NCBI GenBank assembly: GCA_025965815.1
Contig: JAOPWF010000523.1
Span: 1 to 6,530 of the forward strand
Direction: 5' to 3'
Source: Mycobacterium sp.
Lineage (GTDB): Bacteria; Actinomycetota; Actinomycetes; Mycobacteriales; Mycobacteriaceae
DNA length: 6,530 bases
This document shows, piece by piece, positions 5,349 through 6,530 of the stretch. A program made the translations under genes and the position numbers. The notes under the pieces are model-generated. The model had not been told where the DNA came from and did not search any database. It saw only the letters and a program-made list of their open reading frames with translations. Numbering within the stretch: position 1 is the first letter of the stretch; every line of letters starts with the position of its first letter.

Positions 5349-5849
5349 CTATGTCCGCGACGAGCCGATCGGGGCGTCGCTCTCGGTCTGGGTGCGGGAC
5401 TGCTGAGCGTCGTCGATGAGGCCGCGGATGATGGGCAGTGCCACGTGCATGGCCAGGGTCAGCGTGGCCTCGTCTCGTGGCGGGAGGGCCGTGAGCAGCT
5501 CGGCCAGCAGATCGCGGCGGTCGCGGCGCTGGTCCTCACGCAGCGCCCGCCCGGCGTTGGTGAGGGTTACCAGAGCGGCCCGCCCGTCTTCGGGGTCCTC
5601 GACCCGGGTCACCAGGCCCTTGCGCTCGAACCTTTGAACCAGTTCGGTCATCGCCGGCTGGCCGATGCCCGCTGCCGCTGCCAGCGCCGTCACCCGGACC
5701 GGTCCTTCCTGTTCAAGCGTGCCCAGCGTCGAGGCGGCGGTCAGGCTCAGTCCTGTTCGATTGGATATGTGCCGCACCATGAGGATCGCCGCCTGCTCGA
5801 GCCCCTCGGCAACGTCCTCTCGGCTGACACCGCGATATGACTGTTCCAC
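5349..5849 (-). CDS. MarR-family transcriptional regulator
   Basis: From GTG 5849 the protein has 166 residues; ATG 5867 would add six (MWYTCG). Using numbering from the GTG, residues 12-50 form the first helices (EDVAEGLEQAAILMVRHISN, then SLTAASTLGTLE). The winged HTH follows: VTALAAAAGIGQPAMTELVQ carries helices 3 and 4 (recognition helix about 62-80), and the wing is DPEDGRAALVTLT (85-97) with the family's Asp-x-Arg. The rest is the C-terminal dimerisation helix. It is a dimeric cytoplasmic repressor, probably ligand-responsive. Neither start has a good Shine-Dalgarno, so a leaderless or short-leader transcript is possible. The short inverted repeat at 5848-5860 covers the GTG and suggests autoregulation. 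The SDR stub just downstream suggests it once controlled an SDR, as MarR-SDR pairs are common. The stop is TAG at 5351-5349. Confidence 0.88.
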   Translation of the reverse strand: MEQSYRGVSREDVAEGLEQAAILMVRHISNRTGLSLTAASTLGTLEQEGPVRVTALAAAAGIGQPAMTELVQRFERKGLVTRVEDPEDGRAALVTLTNAGRALREDQRRDRRDLLAELLTALPPRDEATLTLAMHVALPIIRGLIDDAQQSRTQTESDAPIGSSRT

Positions 5850-5860
5850 ACCGCAGGTGT
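5848..5860. promoter_or_regulatory. Inverted repeat at the marR start, possible autoregulatory operator
   Basis: ACACC (5848-5852), GCA and GGTGT (5856-5860) form a perfect five-base inverted repeat across the candidate GTG start. MarR proteins usually bind 16-20 bp palindromes near their own promoter. The arms here are short, so this is suggestive only. Confidence 0.35.
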
Positions 5861-5881
5861 ACCACATCTACATCGGCTACG

Positions 5882-5911
5882 GATATAGAAGCTCCGTTGA
5901 CTTCTTCCGAA
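5882..5911 (-). promoter_or_regulatory. Possible promoter of the marR gene
   Basis: On the minus strand, TATATC (5887-5882) is a fair -10 in otherwise GC-rich DNA. TTCGGA (5911-5906) lies 18 bases upstream as a poor -35. Transcription would begin near 5875, a few bases before ATG 5867 and about 25 before GTG 5849. Confidence 0.25.
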
Positions 5912-6340
5912 GGGGCCCAGGGCCCGGGTTATGGGCGCAACGACGGACGGGGCTCTACGGCGCGCCGGTCGACACATGCGGGCCAAATGGACGGCGTGCC
6001 CGAGACCTCGGGTGATCCCGTGATCCGGGCAGGGCTGCCGGTCCTGCGCGCGTAGGCTCCGCCCCCGTTTCGGCGGAATTTGGGCACACGACGCAGCGTA
6101 ATCTGGAGTGCACCACTGCGTCTGGACAGCATACTTTTCGGTGAACCGTTCAGGCTGGAGTCATCCACGAGCTCGTCGCAGGTAGCACGCCCTTGCGTTC
6201 CTGCGCCCACCCGACGAGGTGACGTTGGGCCCTCACTACCGGTCCGAGCGGGGCTCCGACTGAAGTGTCCGGACAGTGAGTTGGCTCAACAATTCCCGCA
6301 CCGCCGGCGTTGGGTCTACCATTGTGTATATCGCCTACCG
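5912..6340. other. Long stretch without a recognisable gene, upstream of marR and of the right-edge gene
   Basis: No frame in this stretch encodes a recognisable protein. A 93-codon minus-strand frame at 5929-6210 is Arg-rich and looks like a by-product of GC richness. Visible structure is limited to GGGCCC repeated at 5915-5927, a weak CCGCC/GGCGG stem (about 6060-6078) and the palindrome at 6266-6275. The region probably holds the divergent promoters of the marR gene and of the plus-strand gene starting near 6371. Confidence 0.4.
6266..6275. promoter_or_regulatory. Perfect 10-base palindrome TGTCCGGACA, possible operator
   Basis: TGTCCGGACA is fully self-complementary and lies about 95 bases before the plus-strand gene at the right edge. 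Dyads of this size upstream of a gene are often TetR- or GntR-type repressor sites, but no regulator can be named. Confidence 0.3.
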
Positions 6341-6370
6341 ATGCACTGGCTCGGGGGAAGGGGTTGGGAG

Positions 6371-6530
6371 ATGCCTGCTGATTTGTCGTTACTGCCGCGG
6401 GTGCAGCCCGTCGGGGATCCGGAGGCCTGCCTGCCGGCTGTCCTGCACTGGCGCTTCAACCCACAGACTGCTTTCCCGCACTGGCTGAGGCGCGTCAAGC
6501 TCATCCACACGGCTGTCCGGGCCGGCCACG
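6371..6530 (+). CDS. N-terminus of an unrecognised gene running off the right edge
   Basis: From ATG 6371 the frame stays open to the window edge (53 residues, beginning MPADLSLLPRVQPVGDPEAC). It is preceded by a very purine-rich GGGGGAAGGGG about ten bases upstream, a good ribosome binding site. An in-frame ATG at 6341 would add ten residues and place that site inside the gene, so 6371 is preferred. The visible part has no signal peptide or membrane segment. It contains VLHWRF and PHWLRRVKLI, with several Trp residues. No family is recognised, and the function cannot be judged from this fragment. Confidence 0.55.
   Translation, partial: MPADLSLLPRVQPVGDPEACLPAVLHWRFNPQTAFPHWLRRVKLIHTAVRAGH

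Noticed and set aside
5283..5840. 185-codon plus-strand ORF
   Set aside because: It is the complement of the MarR gene, which has an unmistakable winged helix-turn-helix.
5900..6300. Search for a tRNA or attachment site near the right-hand non-coding stretch
   Set aside because: No cloverleaf-like arms or T-loop GTTCGA consensus were visible, and no repeat matching the integrase scar was found by eye.
1..6530. CRISPR array or intact insertion sequence
   Set aside because: No regularly spaced repeats, no transposase motifs and no paired terminal inverted repeats were seen.

Overview
The window reads as chromosomal DNA of a Mycobacterium species. The coding regions are GC-rich with strong G/C third-position bias. 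They include mycobacterium-typical families: small exported DUF732-like and DUF5078-like proteins, a short Pro/Thr-rich exported protein, a MarR regulator beside a short-chain dehydrogenase (SDR), and an NB-ARC ATPase of the LuxR/AfsR type. No tRNA, rRNA, CRISPR array or intact insertion sequence was found. The species cannot be told from the sequence.

The left half (1 to about 2350) is a patchwork of gene pieces. A minus-strand NB-ARC ATPase runs off the left edge (1-597). Next comes the decayed core of a SAM-dependent methyltransferase (minus, about 905-1095). It abuts the last ~35 codons of a tyrosine recombinase (plus, about 1090-1193), which carries a one-base frameshift. This is the scar of a lost mobile element. 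Downstream on the plus strand are three small frames joined by two ATGA stop/start overlaps: a 24-codon ORF, a 48-residue zinc-ribbon-like protein, and a protein resembling only the C-terminal helical half of CD-NTase-type nucleotidyltransferases (the cGAS/DncV-like enzymes of CBASS defence). The catalytic half is absent. The last frame ends on a CTAG tetranucleotide that also supplies the stop of a convergent acyl-CoA dehydrogenase fragment (1990-2235).

The middle (2490-2738) holds one intact small exported-protein gene. It is followed by about 450 bases without a convincing gene, but with a clear inverted repeat at 2850-2867.

The right half is a minus-strand block. In transcription order it contains a MarR regulator (5849 to 5349), the leftover first ~16 codons of an SDR gene (from 5271), a DUF732-like exported protein (5134-4757), a DUF5078-like exported protein (4695-4216) and a nearly full-length SDR (4148-3196). 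The SDR is broken by a frameshift at a tandem CTCGT duplication. The two SDR starts are clearly related, so the block probably arose by duplication or recombination of a MarR-controlled SDR locus. The last ~660 bases are mostly non-coding. A plus-strand gene of unknown function begins near 6371 and runs off the right edge.

All family assignments were made by eye from motifs and remembered family patterns. No database search was run.
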